Shown piece after piece: positions 26,939 to 34,797 of a stretch of 64,000 bases of DNA (positions are counted from its first letter, which is position 1; every line of letters begins with the position of its first letter). The DNA comes from Actinomycetota bacterium (GTDB lineage Bacteria > Actinomycetota > Actinomycetes > S36-B12 > UBA10799), in assembly GCA_020636995.1 (NCBI GenBank), contig JACJWU010000001.1, positions 248,001-312,000 of the forward strand, given 5' to 3'. The translations under genes were made by a program, and so were the position numbers. The notes below the pieces were generated by a model. That model was given only the letters and a program-made list of their open reading frames with translations. It searched no databases and was not told the origin of the DNA.

Positions 26939-28147
26939 TTAGGCGGCGGTGGTATGTCGTCGGGTGGGGATGGCGATGTGTCGGCCGGGGGTGTCGGGGT
27001 CGTCGATGAACATGGCGCGGCCGAGGTGGATCATGCGGTGGTGGTAGGCACATAGCAGGACCATGTTGGGTAGGTCGGTGTTCCCGCCGTCGCGCCAGTC
27101 GGTGATGTGGTGGGCGTGGCAGCGGCGGGCGGGTCGGGTGCAGCCGCGGTAGATGCAGCCGTGGTCGCGGCGGTGTAGGGCGGCGCGTTGGGCGGGGGTG
27201 GCGTAGCGGTTGAGCCGGCCCACGGCCAGTGGGCTCCACCCGATCCCGGTGCGTTTGGACACGACGAGGGTGAGCCGGGTCTGGCAGATCGCGAGGTCGT
27301 AGGTGGACAGTCCGACGGGCATGCCGGTGTCGTCGAAGGTGGCGCCGACCCCGTCGAGGTGCTCGGCGTCGGTGGTGATGGTGACCGCGGTGACCCCGGC
27401 GGTGGTCCCGTCCAGGGATGCGTCGGCGATCTCGGCGATGGCGTCGGCGCGACGCTGCGGCGCGGTGCGGGTATCGGCCGGGTCGGCCGGGGCGGCGAAC
27501 TCCTCCAGGGCGGCCGTGAGGCGTTGCCCGACTTCGGGGGGCAGGTGCCCGTCGACGGCCCACCAGCCGTCCAAAGTTTGGGACACGTTCAGGTACCGGC
27601 GGGCCCGAAGGTCCTGATCCTCTTGGTCGTGGTGTTCGGGTTCGAGCAGTTCGGCCATCCGGTCCACCGCGGCGCGGACCATCGCCGCCGAGCCGGCCGC
27701 AGCCACCTCGAGCAGGATCGGTTCGGCCTCGGCCAGCCGGTCAGCGGGCAGCTTCGCCTTCGCCCGGGTGATCGCCACCGCGTGCGGGTAACTGATCCGG
27801 CCGTTCTCGAGGGCTTCGGCGGTGGCCGGGAAGTCGGACTCGAGCAGCCGGGCGGTCTTGGCCATGGACTGGCCCTGCCCGGGTGCCAGGCGTAGCCCGT
27901 CGGTGAGCATCGCCCCGGTGGTGGCATGCCCGGCCAGATGATGCCCACCGTCGGCGTCACACGCCCGGATCATGGCCATCTTGGCCGCGGCCAGGCGCTG
28001 CTCCTGGGTGTGCAGCACGGCGATGTCGGCCACCAGATCGGCCAGCGGCACATCCCGGTGATTCGCCGCGACCAGCCCGTCCACCGCCGCAGTCAAGGGG
28101 GCGAGCGCACCGGACCCACCCCCGACCACACCACCCATCTCGAACAT
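26939..28147 (-). CDS. DUF222 / HNH endonuclease family protein
   Basis: 402 residues. The N-terminal ~270 residues are the DUF222 region common in actinobacteria (AAKMAMIRACDADGGHHLAG, ALENGRISYPHAVAITRAK). The C-terminal HNH nuclease domain is clear: AALHRRDHGCIYRGCTRPAR, CHAHHITDWRDGGNTDLPNM, LCAYHHRMIH. The histidine/asparagine core and two cysteines are present. These genes occur in many copies in actinobacteria and are often linked to mobile or variable DNA; their role is not established. The start codon is at 28147 on the minus strand. With the SAP-TIR gene it forms a minus-strand insert in the pilus locus. Confidence 0.92.
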   Translation of the reverse strand: MFEMGGVVGGGSGALAPLTAAVDGLVAANHRDVPLADLVADIAVLHTQEQRLAAAKMAMIRACDADGGHHLAGHATTGAMLTDGLRLAPGQGQSMAKTARLLESDFPATAEALENGRISYPHAVAITRAKAKLPADRLAEAEPILLEVAAAGSAAMVRAAVDRMAELLEPEHHDQEDQDLRARRYLNVSQTLDGWWAVDGHLPPEVGQRLTAALEEFAAPADPADTRTAPQRRADAIAEIADASLDGTTAGVTAVTITTDAEHLDGVGATFDDTGMPVGLSTYDLAICQTRLTLVVSKRTGIGWSPLAVGRLNRYATPAQRAALHRRDHGCIYRGCTRPARRCHAHHITDWRDGGNTDLPNMVLLCAYHHRMIHLGRAMFIDDPDTPGRHIAIPTRRHTTAA

Positions 28148-28307
28148 ACGTCCACACTACGCCGAAGGTACGACACAAAACCGACAGCGACAACATCTGT
28201 GGACAACCCCGAGGCAGGGTCGTGTTACCGACTTCTTACGGAGCCCTCCACGCTCTGGACGCGGTCTCGTCGACGGCTCAGGCTGGTCATGACCAAGGAG
28301 GAATCCA

Positions 28308-28574
28308 ATGCGTGCTCTACTCGCTGCCGCTGCTGTCGCGGCCCCCATCGTGCTTGCCGGCCCAGCTGCTGCCGAGCCCATGCCCACCAAGACCTTCACC
28401 TCGTGCAAGCAGTTGCGCGCCGAATACAGTGCGGGCATCGCGAAGAATGCGAAGGCCGCGCGCAAGGCGGTGAAGAAGGGCTACCGCAAGCCCCTGGTGT
28501 GCAAGCGCGTGTACCTGCAGGTGACCCCGGCCCTGGATCCCAATCGCAACGGGGTTGCCTGCGAAGTGCGGTGA
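28308..28574 (+). CDS. Secreted Excalibur-domain protein
   Basis: 88 residues. A signal peptide is clear (MRALLAAAAVAAPIVLAGPAAAEP; cleavage after AAA near 22). The mature part is basic, with SCKQLRAEYSAGI and the C-terminal Excalibur motif LDPNRNGVACE, a variant of DxDxDGxxCE. Cys at 32, 66 and 85 may form disulfides. Excalibur domains are thought to bind calcium and occur in exported proteins. A strong AAGGAGG ribosome site lies 6 nt before the ATG. It stands alone between the HNH gene and mgsA; a link to pili is not shown. Confidence 0.85.
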   Translation: MRALLAAAAVAAPIVLAGPAAAEPMPTKTFTSCKQLRAEYSAGIAKNAKAARKAVKKGYRKPLVCKRVYLQVTPALDPNRNGVACEVR

Positions 28575-28651
28575 GCGACGTCACACCCGGCGCGGCTCAT
28601 CCGTAACACCGCCCAAACCCTGCGTTCATCTGCCCTCGGAACAATCGAGGC

Positions 28652-29113
28652 ATGAACCAAATGCGAGATGGCCGAAAGCGGATCGCCCTTGTCGCCCATG
28701 ACGCGAAGAAGGCCGACATGCTGCAGTGGGCGCGGTACAACCGGGGCATCCTGGCCGGTCACGACCTTGTGGCGACGGGTACCACCGGACGGTTGTTGTC
28801 CGACGATCTGAGCCTGCCCATCGAATGCCTCCTGTCTGGACCGCTGGGTGGGGATCAGCAGGTTGGCGCGATGATCGCCGACCGTCGCATCGACCTGTTG
28901 GTGTTCTTCTGTGACCCCCTCACCGCACAACCCCACGAGCCCGACGTGCAGGCACTGATGCGACTGGCGGGGGTGTGGAATGTGCCCATCGCGATCAACC
29001 GGGCGACCGCTGATCTTGCGATCGCGTCCCCGCTGTTCTACGACCGGGCATACACGCCCGAGACGCCGGACTACCGGGCGCACGAGCAACGGCAGGTCCC
29101 CGCGGGTGCGTGA
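28652..29113 (+). CDS. mgsA: Methylglyoxal synthase
   Basis: 153 residues, the usual size. It converts dihydroxyacetone phosphate to methylglyoxal and phosphate, a bypass of lower glycolysis. The motifs are ALVAHDAKKADML (phosphate binding), ATGTTGRLL, SGPLGGDQQVGA, LLVFFCDPLTAQPHEPDVQAL with the catalytic Asp, and NVPIAINRATADLAIASP. In most homologs the fourth motif is FFWDPL; Cys replaces Trp here. Its position inside a pilus locus is unusual. A histidine phosphatase gene follows 37 nt later. Confidence 0.94.
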   Translation: MNQMRDGRKRIALVAHDAKKADMLQWARYNRGILAGHDLVATGTTGRLLSDDLSLPIECLLSGPLGGDQQVGAMIADRRIDLLVFFCDPLTAQPHEPDVQALMRLAGVWNVPIAINRATADLAIASPLFYDRAYTPETPDYRAHEQRQVPAGA

Positions 29114-29138
29114 GCCCTTCGCGGTCCCCGACGCACGG

Positions 29139-29144
29139 TAGCGT
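29139..29144 (+). promoter_or_regulatory. Candidate -10 box (TAGCGT) for the histidine phosphatase gene
   Basis: TAGCGT ends 6 nt before the GTG at 29151 with no Shine-Dalgarno, as in the other leaderless-type starts of this window. Confidence 0.35.
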
Positions 29145-29150
29145 GACGTC

Positions 29151-29816
29151 GTGCACATGTATCTCGTCCGCCACGGACAGAGCCACGTCAATCTGGGCGA
29201 CCTGACAGTCGAGCACCGCGACGAGCCGCTCACCGACCTCGGACGCGAACAAGCCCTGCGTGCCGGAGCGTGGATCCGCGAGAACATCCATGTCACCGAC
29301 TTCTACGCGAGCAGCGTGGCGCGCACGGCGCAGACGGCGGAGATCATCGGTGATGCCATCGACATGCGACCGGTCCTGCGCGACGGGCTGCGGGAGATCG
29401 GGACCTGCCGGGCCGATGGGACCCCCGTCGCCGGCGCGGACTTCGAACCCTTCATCCCGGAGTTGTGGGGCACTCTGGACCCCTACACCCCGGTGACCCC
29501 CACCGGCGAGAGCTGGATGCAGTTCCGCTCTCGGGTGGGTGCGTTCATCGAGACCCTGGTTCCTGCCGCAAGGCGTAATCGGGTCGGCGGTCCGGCCGCA
29601 GAAGACTCCCGCCGGATCCTGCTCGTCGCGCACGCCGGTGTGATCGAGGCGATGTTCGAGTACATCTTCGAGAAGGGGCCGTGGAGCGTCGTCGCGGTCG
29701 AGACGCACCACACGGGAATCACACACATCGAATATCACCCCTGGCCCAACCGCCCGGACTGGCGATTGCACTACCACAACCTCACGCATCACTTGACCGA
29801 CGAGATGCGCACCTGA
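29151..29816 (+). CDS. Histidine phosphatase superfamily (phosphoglycerate mutase-like) protein
   Basis: 221 residues. The N-terminal MYLVRHGQSHVN carries the RHG motif with the phospho-accepting histidine. LTDLGREQALRAGAWI and ASSVARTAQTAEIIG give the second Arg, and LLVAHAGVIEAM gives the second catalytic His. ETHHTGITHIEY is near the C-terminus. It is a phosphomonoesterase or mutase of unknown substrate. GTG 29151 is preferred because of the -10-like box; ATG 29157 is possible. A 232-bp non-coding leader region of pilA follows. Confidence 0.88.
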   Translation: MHMYLVRHGQSHVNLGDLTVEHRDEPLTDLGREQALRAGAWIRENIHVTDFYASSVARTAQTAEIIGDAIDMRPVLRDGLREIGTCRADGTPVAGADFEPFIPELWGTLDPYTPVTPTGESWMQFRSRVGAFIETLVPAARRNRVGGPAAEDSRRILLVAHAGVIEAMFEYIFEKGPWSVVAVETHHTGITHIEYHPWPNRPDWRLHYHNLTHHLTDEMRT

Positions 29817-29880
29817 GGCGTCCCCCGGACGGTGCAGTCACCGCCCCGAACGGAGCAGCGGTCACTCTAACGGGTGAATG

Positions 29881-30029
29881 CCCTCGAAAGGGAACAAGCT
29901 TGGCCGGAAGACTTCTGGCGTGATTGCAGGACTACTCCGAACGGGTGACATCCGGGGCAGCCTGCTCCACTTCCGGACACCGCATCCCGATGTTCTCGGT
30001 GTCATTGCCATCGGGGTGTGACGACCCCG
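29881..30029 (+). promoter_or_regulatory. Structured leader region upstream of pilA
   Basis: The 232 bp between the phosphatase and pilA hold no gene. Three hairpins are visible: CCCT/AGGG with a CGAA loop (29881-29892), CCGGAA/TTCTGG with a GAC loop (29904-29918, one G-T pair), and CGGGGT/ACCCCG (30012-30029). The last ends 6 nt before the pilA Shine-Dalgarno (30036-30041). AACGGGTGA occurs twice, at ~29869 and ~29940. A structured 5' leader controlling pilin synthesis is plausible but unproven. Confidence 0.4.
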
Positions 30030-30048
30030 CATTCGAAGGAGAACAGTT

Positions 30049-30462
30049 ATATTCGCACAACTCCTATCGGCACGGAAGAAGGATGAGGGCTTCACCCTCA
30101 TCGAGCTTCTGGTCGTTGTGATCATCATCGGGATCCTGGCAGCAATCGCCATCCCGGTCTTCCTGAACCAGCGCGCAAGTGCGGCGAAAGCCGCCCTGAC
30201 TAGCGATGCCCGCAATGGAGCGATCGTCGTCGAAACGTTCTTCACGGACAATCAGCGCTACCCGGCAGATCTTGCTGAGGTTGCGGCTCTGAACCCCACT
30301 ACGTCGACGAACAATGCCGTGACGACCTACGCACTCACTGGCGGGGGCACGGGCTTCACGTATTGCGTGCAGGCCAACAGCGGCGCAGCCAACGGTTGGT
30401 CCGTTACGTACAACTCGGCCTTGAAGGGAACGCAACCGCCCGTGCATGCTAACTGCACGTAG
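30049..30462 (+). CDS. pilA: Major type IV pilin PilA (AUA start)
   Basis: 137 residues from codon 30049. The class III signal is clear: leader ...LLSARKKDEG, cleavage before FTLIELLVVVIIIGILAAIAI with Phe+1 and Glu+5. The globular part of ~100 residues has two cysteines near the C-terminus (YCVQAN and HANCT), which could form the pilin D-loop disulfide. The in-frame stop upstream is TGA 30019-30021. Between it and the cleavage site there is no ATG, GTG or TTG. AAGGAG at 30036-30041 is 7 nt before ATA 30049, so ATA is the best start. ATT at 30031 precedes the Shine-Dalgarno, and a sequence error is the other option. Confidence 0.9.
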   Translation: MFAQLLSARKKDEGFTLIELLVVVIIIGILAAIAIPVFLNQRASAAKAALTSDARNGAIVVETFFTDNQRYPADLAEVAALNPTTSTNNAVTTYALTGGGTGFTYCVQANSGAANGWSVTYNSALKGTQPPVHANCT

Positions 30463-30476
30463 ACGATCCAACCTGG

Positions 30477-30502
30477 TGGGGTCCCGCTTCGGCGGGGCCC
30501 CA
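30477..30502 (+). terminator. Strong hairpin after pilA
   Basis: TGGGGTCCCGC, loop TTCG, GCGGGGCCCCA form an 11-bp stem with one G-T pair, 14 nt after the pilA stop. Only a weak T-rich tail (CTTCTGTG) follows. It probably ends or reduces transcription between pilA and the minor pilins, or protects the pilA mRNA 3' end, giving more PilA than minor pilins. Confidence 0.7.
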
Positions 30503-30560
30503 CTTCTGTGCGACTGCTGTGCTGCTCAAGATTCATCCGATTCGACCCGATTCCATACGT

Positions 30561-31895
30561 GTGAGGTTGTCCACCTGGCGGTCTGCCGCGTCCGACGACG
30601 AGGGTTTCTCCCTCGTCGAGATGATGGTGTCGCTCATGATCCTGGCGATGGTGACCAGTGGCTTCGCCTATGGACTCAATCTAGCCATGGCAGTCACGCG
30701 CGAGGACCGAGCCCGGGTGCAGGCGACCAACCTCGCGGCACGAGAGCTTGAGACCCTGCGCAACGAGTTCGGAGCATCCAAGACGGCGCCGACGTCGATC
30801 GGAGCCTTGAGCGGAGTCATCAACCCACACCAGCTCCCAGGTGCCACGCAGGGCGATCCACTGGTGCTCGATGGCCGCGAGTTCACCGTGGTTCGCACGG
30901 TCGAGTGGCTGCCTGCGGGCACGGGTACCAGCCCCTGCGACGGTGGAACGGCGGTGACCTATCCGTCCTTGGGTGTCAATGTGCAGGTCTCCTGGGTCGA
31001 GGGCGGTGAGCAGCGCGATGTCGAATCGAACACAGTACTCACCCCGCCCAAAGGCACCTTGGCATCGATCGAAGGATTCATCGCAGCCAAGGTGACGGGC
31101 GCAGACGGGACCGGTGTGGCCTCGCTTCCCGTGGACATCGCCGGACCCGGAGGGTCGCAGACCCGTGTGACAGCGGCTGACGGGTGTGCGGTGTTCGCCC
31201 TGACCACCGTCGGGAACTACACCGTGACCCTCGACGAAGAGGGGTACGTGAGTTTCGACGGGCAAGAGACCACCTCCAAGCAGGCCGCGGTCAGCGAGGG
31301 GTCCATCCAGGTGGTCCCGTTCAGCTACGACGCAGCAGCGACCCTGGAGCTCGAGTATGTGATGGCAGCGGAAGCCGGCACCGAGTTCCTCATGCCGACC
31401 CCGGTTCCGGCGGTCACCCTGTTCAACGCGAGCCTGCCGACCATGGGCAAGCTGGAGATCAGCAGCGGAACCACCACCGTGTCCGGGTTGTGGCCCTACC
31501 CCGACGGGTATTCGGTCTGGGCGGGGACCTGCCTGGTCAACGATCCCGCGACCACCGGCGGCAGTCGGGCTGATCCGGAGACCCCCGACCCGGGCCAGAC
31601 CGTGACCGCTGAGGTACTTCTGCAGCCGGTACAGGCCACCTACGTGGATGAAGAGGGCCTACCCATAGTCGGGATGGAGATCGTCGCTACAACGACCGAC
31701 TCCACGGGCTGCCAGGAGACGGAGTTCCTACTTGGGACCACCGACGACGCCGGTGTCGTGCGTTCGGGGCTGCCATACGGCTCGTGGACGCTCACCGGGG
31801 AAGTGGGGGAGGACGACATCACGTTCGCCGCGAACATGCCTGCGGATGGGTCCGTGACGTACCCACTAGTGCTGCCATTGGGTGATATCGAATGA
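30561..31895 (+). CDS. Large minor pilin (PilV-like) with repeat ectodomain
   Basis: 444 residues from GTG 30561; a start at GTG 30519 would give 458. The 15-residue leader ends in DDEG, followed by FSLVEMMVSLMILAMVTSGFA with Phe+1 and Glu+5, so it is a prepilin-like substrate. The ectodomain is much larger than normal. It contains carboxypeptidase-regulatory/CNA-B-like modules: IEGFIAAKVTGADGTGVASL...CAVFALTTVGNYTVTLDEEGY near 170-235, and YVDEEGLPIVGMEIVATTTD...GLPYGSWTLTGEV near 365-430. Such modules are beta-sandwiches found in surface adhesins. The next gene overlaps by ATGA. A tip or adhesive role is inference. Confidence 0.85.
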   Translation: MRLSTWRSAASDDEGFSLVEMMVSLMILAMVTSGFAYGLNLAMAVTREDRARVQATNLAARELETLRNEFGASKTAPTSIGALSGVINPHQLPGATQGDPLVLDGREFTVVRTVEWLPAGTGTSPCDGGTAVTYPSLGVNVQVSWVEGGEQRDVESNTVLTPPKGTLASIEGFIAAKVTGADGTGVASLPVDIAGPGGSQTRVTAADGCAVFALTTVGNYTVTLDEEGYVSFDGQETTSKQAAVSEGSIQVVPFSYDAAATLELEYVMAAEAGTEFLMPTPVPAVTLFNASLPTMGKLEISSGTTTVSGLWPYPDGYSVWAGTCLVNDPATTGGSRADPETPDPGQTVTAEVLLQPVQATYVDEEGLPIVGMEIVATTTDSTGCQETEFLLGTTDDAGVVRSGLPYGSWTLTGEVGEDDITFAANMPADGSVTYPLVLPLGDIE

Positions 31896-32623
31896 GGTTC
31901 CCGCAACGCGACGACGGCGTCACCCTCATCGAGATGATGGTGGTGGTCTCCATACTGGGCACCGTCCTGGCGATCGTCACGCAGGGGATGCTCCAGGCCC
32001 AGCGGACGATGACCGACAACGCGGCTCGCCTCGACGGTCTGTCGCAGACCAACCTCGCCGTGGAGGGCATGACCCGGGTCCTGCGCACGGCGATCCTTCC
32101 TTCCCAGGTGCAGGCCAGTTGCTCGGGCTGTGACGTCGCCGCCTTCATCTCCGGTGGCGACTTCCGCGTCCAGTTCTACGCCAATGTGAACAACGACGGG
32201 ATCCTCCCTCCAACAGGCATGACCGATCTCGGGCCGCGCCGGGTCACATACGAGGTCGATGACGACGGCGTTCTCACCGAGACGATCCAGAAGCCCAACG
32301 TGCACAGCGTCACGGACTTCGACTTCCAGTACTGCGAGCCGGGACCTTCATGCCCGGTCTCGACCCGGGTGTTGGCGCGGGATGTGGAGACGGTGGACGA
32401 CCTAGGTGGTGTGCGCCCGGTCTTCACCTACTACGACCGACTCGGCGACACCATCGCACCGCCGCTGGAGTCCGACGAATCGAAACTGAAGGCTGTGGAC
32501 AGCATCGACATCCTGCTGTCCGTCCTGCCGTCCGACCGCTCCGACTCCGTGACCGTGACCGCCCGCGTGACACTGCCGAACGCGGACTCGTTGATCCAGC
32601 CGACACCGACAGCGACACCGTGA
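31892..32623 (+). CDS. Minor pilin (PilW/PilJ-like) prepilin
   Basis: 243 residues. The leader MRFPQRDDG is followed by VTLIEMMVVVSILGTVLAIVT, with Glu+5 but Val instead of Phe at +1. The long helix (QTNLAVEGMTRVLRTAIL) and the ectodomain with four cysteines (SCSGC, YCEPGPSC) fit the PilW type of minor pilin. The C-terminus is Thr/Pro-rich. It overlaps the upstream gene by 4 bp; the next gene begins 10 nt after the stop behind a strong GAGGAGG site. It is probably a component of the initiation/tip complex. Confidence 0.85.
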   Translation: MRFPQRDDGVTLIEMMVVVSILGTVLAIVTQGMLQAQRTMTDNAARLDGLSQTNLAVEGMTRVLRTAILPSQVQASCSGCDVAAFISGGDFRVQFYANVNNDGILPPTGMTDLGPRRVTYEVDDDGVLTETIQKPNVHSVTDFDFQYCEPGPSCPVSTRVLARDVETVDDLGGVRPVFTYYDRLGDTIAPPLESDESKLKAVDSIDILLSVLPSDRSDSVTVTARVTLPNADSLIQPTPTATP

Positions 32624-32633
32624 GGAGGTGACC

Positions 32634-34742
32634 ATGATGGAGGTTCAGAAGGTGGTGCGAGACGAACGCGGCGTCGCCATGATCATGGTGCTGGGGATGA
32701 TGTCGGTCCTGACCATCGTGGTCGCCGCCGCCCTGTCGTATGCCGTCAGCGTGGGACCCCAGGTGAACCGCGATGAGAACTGGCAGGCCGCGCTGGCGGC
32801 CGCTCAGGCCGGTGTCGACGACTACCTCGCCAAACTGAACCGGACCGACGCGTACGCGCTCACAGTGGACTGTGACAACGTTGCACTGCGCGGACCGGAT
32901 GCCGAGGCGAACGAGTGCGGCTGGGACGAGGACACCGAACCCGGCTGGGTGGCTGTGCAAGCCGGCAATCCCATCGCGGGCAAGTTCCACTACGACGTCA
33001 ACACAGCGAACTTCTGGAAGGACGGGTCGGTGTGGGTCGAGTCCACCGGCAAGGTGCGCGGTGTCTCTCGCACTATCCAGGTCCGGGTCGCCCGCGGTGG
33101 ATCCACCGACTTCCTGTACTACACCGACTTCGAGGATGCCGATCCCCAGAACCTCGTGGCCTACCCACCTGGCGGAAGCAAGTCGCTGCCGACCGGAGGG
33201 GCGCGCTACGACGCCTGTGGCCGCAGTGGTCCGAGCCTGGCGACGTACTGGTGGCAGGGTGGCGGACGTGTGACCAGCAACTGGTGCCAGGAGATCCAGT
33301 TCGCTGGCAACGACGTGCTCGATGGTGATGTGCACTTCAACGACTCACCGCTTATGAGCAGTTCTGGCGGAACCCGTCCGCGCTTCCTCAAGGGCTACGA
33401 GGTCGCCGACCCGAACTGCACCGAAGCCGCCGGACGCCCGGATGCCAACGGCATCGGTACGAACGCCGGCGACGGCAAGTGCTGGCGCAGCACCTCCTCT
33501 GTGAACCCGTACGTAGGCACCGCCGGCGCCCGTCCGGCGCTACCGCTGTACCTTCCCGACAATTCCGACAAGTTCGTCAACTTCCCTGGATGCCACTACT
33601 ACGGCGACACGAGGATCCGGTTCAACAGCAACGGCACGATGACCGTGTGGAACACCACGAGTGCCGGACAGGACATCAAGGGCCCGGGTTCACCGGCGGA
33701 TCTGAACTGCGGCAATGCCTCGCAGTTCGTCCCGGCCACAGGTGAGAAGTACCCAGCGACCGGGCAGACCGTGCCGGTGCCCACAGACATGGTCATCTAC
33801 GTCCACGCCTCCCCGGCGGGATCGGCCGCATGCGTTCCCGGTCAGATCGTGAACGGCACGGCATCGGGCAGCACCTCTGGGGATCAGATTCCGAAGGGGA
33901 CCGGGGACTCGTTCCAGGGCGTGTCCGACATCAGTTACTACAACCCGGAGGAGTCCTCGTACACCACGACGAAACAGTGGCGCAGGGTCAGCGGATCGTG
34001 GGTCGTCGACACCACCTTCAGCCCGAACCCGACCATCAGCACGGAGGTGCCTTCAGGTGACACCCACCCGGTCACCTTCGACTGCGGTCTGGGCAACGTG
34101 TACATCGAGGGGACCGTCAGTGGTCGCGTCACTGTTGCTGCGCAGAACAACGTGGTCCTGACCGACAACCTCACCGTCAACAGCACTGCAGTCGGTAACA
34201 CTGCGATCGGCCCGGACATGGTCGGTCTGGTGGCGGCGAACTCGGTGGTCGTGTACCACCCGGTCTCGCGCTCGAGCAGCACCGACACCGAGGGCCCGGT
34301 GGAGATGCCACGCAACCGCAACGTGAACTGCCCATCAAGCCCATCGAGCAACACGATCAGTGGCACTAGTGGCAGGAATGGCGACACTCTGACATGCGTG
34401 TGGACCACCACCCGCGAGTTCGGGAGCTCCTACTCCGACATCCCGCATGCCGGGTTGACCGACTACAACGACAACTTCTGGATCTACGCGTCCATCCAGA
34501 CGCTGCAACGCAGTTTCTGGGTGCAGAACTACAACCGTGGCGATGATCTGGGCACGCTGTCCGTGCGCGGCTCGATCGCTCAGAAGTGGCGTGGTGCCGT
34601 GGGTACCTCAGGCGGAACCGGTTTCGCCAAGGACTACTCCTACGACACCCGATTGCAGTTCGCGTCGCCGCCCTACTTCCCGCAGTGGACCAACGCTGCG
34701 TGGGGATCCAAGGTCACAGGCGAACTGCCGGCCCAGTACTGA
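32634..34742 (+). CDS. Very large pilin-like protein (PilX-like N-terminus), candidate pilus tip protein
   Basis: 702 residues from ATG 32634 (GTG 32628 and ATG 32637 are alternatives; GAGGAGG lies just before). The N-terminus RDERG-VAMIMVLGMMSVLTIVVAAAL looks like a prepilin segment but lacks Glu at +5, as in PilX/GspK-type proteins. AALAAAQAGVDDYLAKLNRTDAY matches the PilX-like helix. The rest is rich in Asn, Ser, Thr, Gly and Cys and looks extracytoplasmic, with a beta-rich stretch (NVYIEGTVSGRVTVAAQNNVVLTDNL region) like DUF7305/polymer-forming repeats. No PilY1 is present, so this may supply the tip adhesin. The prepilin peptidase gene follows after 55 bp. Confidence 0.8.
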   Translation: MMEVQKVVRDERGVAMIMVLGMMSVLTIVVAAALSYAVSVGPQVNRDENWQAALAAAQAGVDDYLAKLNRTDAYALTVDCDNVALRGPDAEANECGWDEDTEPGWVAVQAGNPIAGKFHYDVNTANFWKDGSVWVESTGKVRGVSRTIQVRVARGGSTDFLYYTDFEDADPQNLVAYPPGGSKSLPTGGARYDACGRSGPSLATYWWQGGGRVTSNWCQEIQFAGNDVLDGDVHFNDSPLMSSSGGTRPRFLKGYEVADPNCTEAAGRPDANGIGTNAGDGKCWRSTSSVNPYVGTAGARPALPLYLPDNSDKFVNFPGCHYYGDTRIRFNSNGTMTVWNTTSAGQDIKGPGSPADLNCGNASQFVPATGEKYPATGQTVPVPTDMVIYVHASPAGSAACVPGQIVNGTASGSTSGDQIPKGTGDSFQGVSDISYYNPEESSYTTTKQWRRVSGSWVVDTTFSPNPTISTEVPSGDTHPVTFDCGLGNVYIEGTVSGRVTVAAQNNVVLTDNLTVNSTAVGNTAIGPDMVGLVAANSVVVYHPVSRSSSTDTEGPVEMPRNRNVNCPSSPSSNTISGTSGRNGDTLTCVWTTTREFGSSYSDIPHAGLTDYNDNFWIYASIQTLQRSFWVQNYNRGDDLGTLSVRGSIAQKWRGAVGTSGGTGFAKDYSYDTRLQFASPPYFPQWTNAAWGSKVTGELPAQY

Positions 34743-34785
34743 CGTCCGTGTCCACAGGCAACGGCATCGATTCCCGGGTCGGCAC

Positions 34786-34791
34786 TAGGCT
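34786..34791 (+). promoter_or_regulatory. Candidate -10 box (TAGGCT) for leaderless pilD-pilMNO transcript
   Basis: TAGGCT ends 6 nt before the GTG of the prepilin peptidase gene, with no Shine-Dalgarno. The same hexamer precedes alaS. It suggests that pilD and pilMNO can be transcribed apart from the pilins. Confidence 0.45.
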
Positions 34792-34797
34792 GCATCC

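Noticed and set aside
26071..28147. Complete defence island or toxin-antitoxin pair
   Set aside because: Only one frameshifted TIR gene and a DUF222/HNH gene are seen. No second component, such as a sensor or methylase, is present.
29860..29960. c-di-GMP-I (GEMM) riboswitch before pilA
   Set aside because: Only a GAAA-containing hairpin and GGGAACAAGC are similar. The ACGCAAAGC core and the 3' GGTAGC element are missing, so it is listed only as a structured leader.
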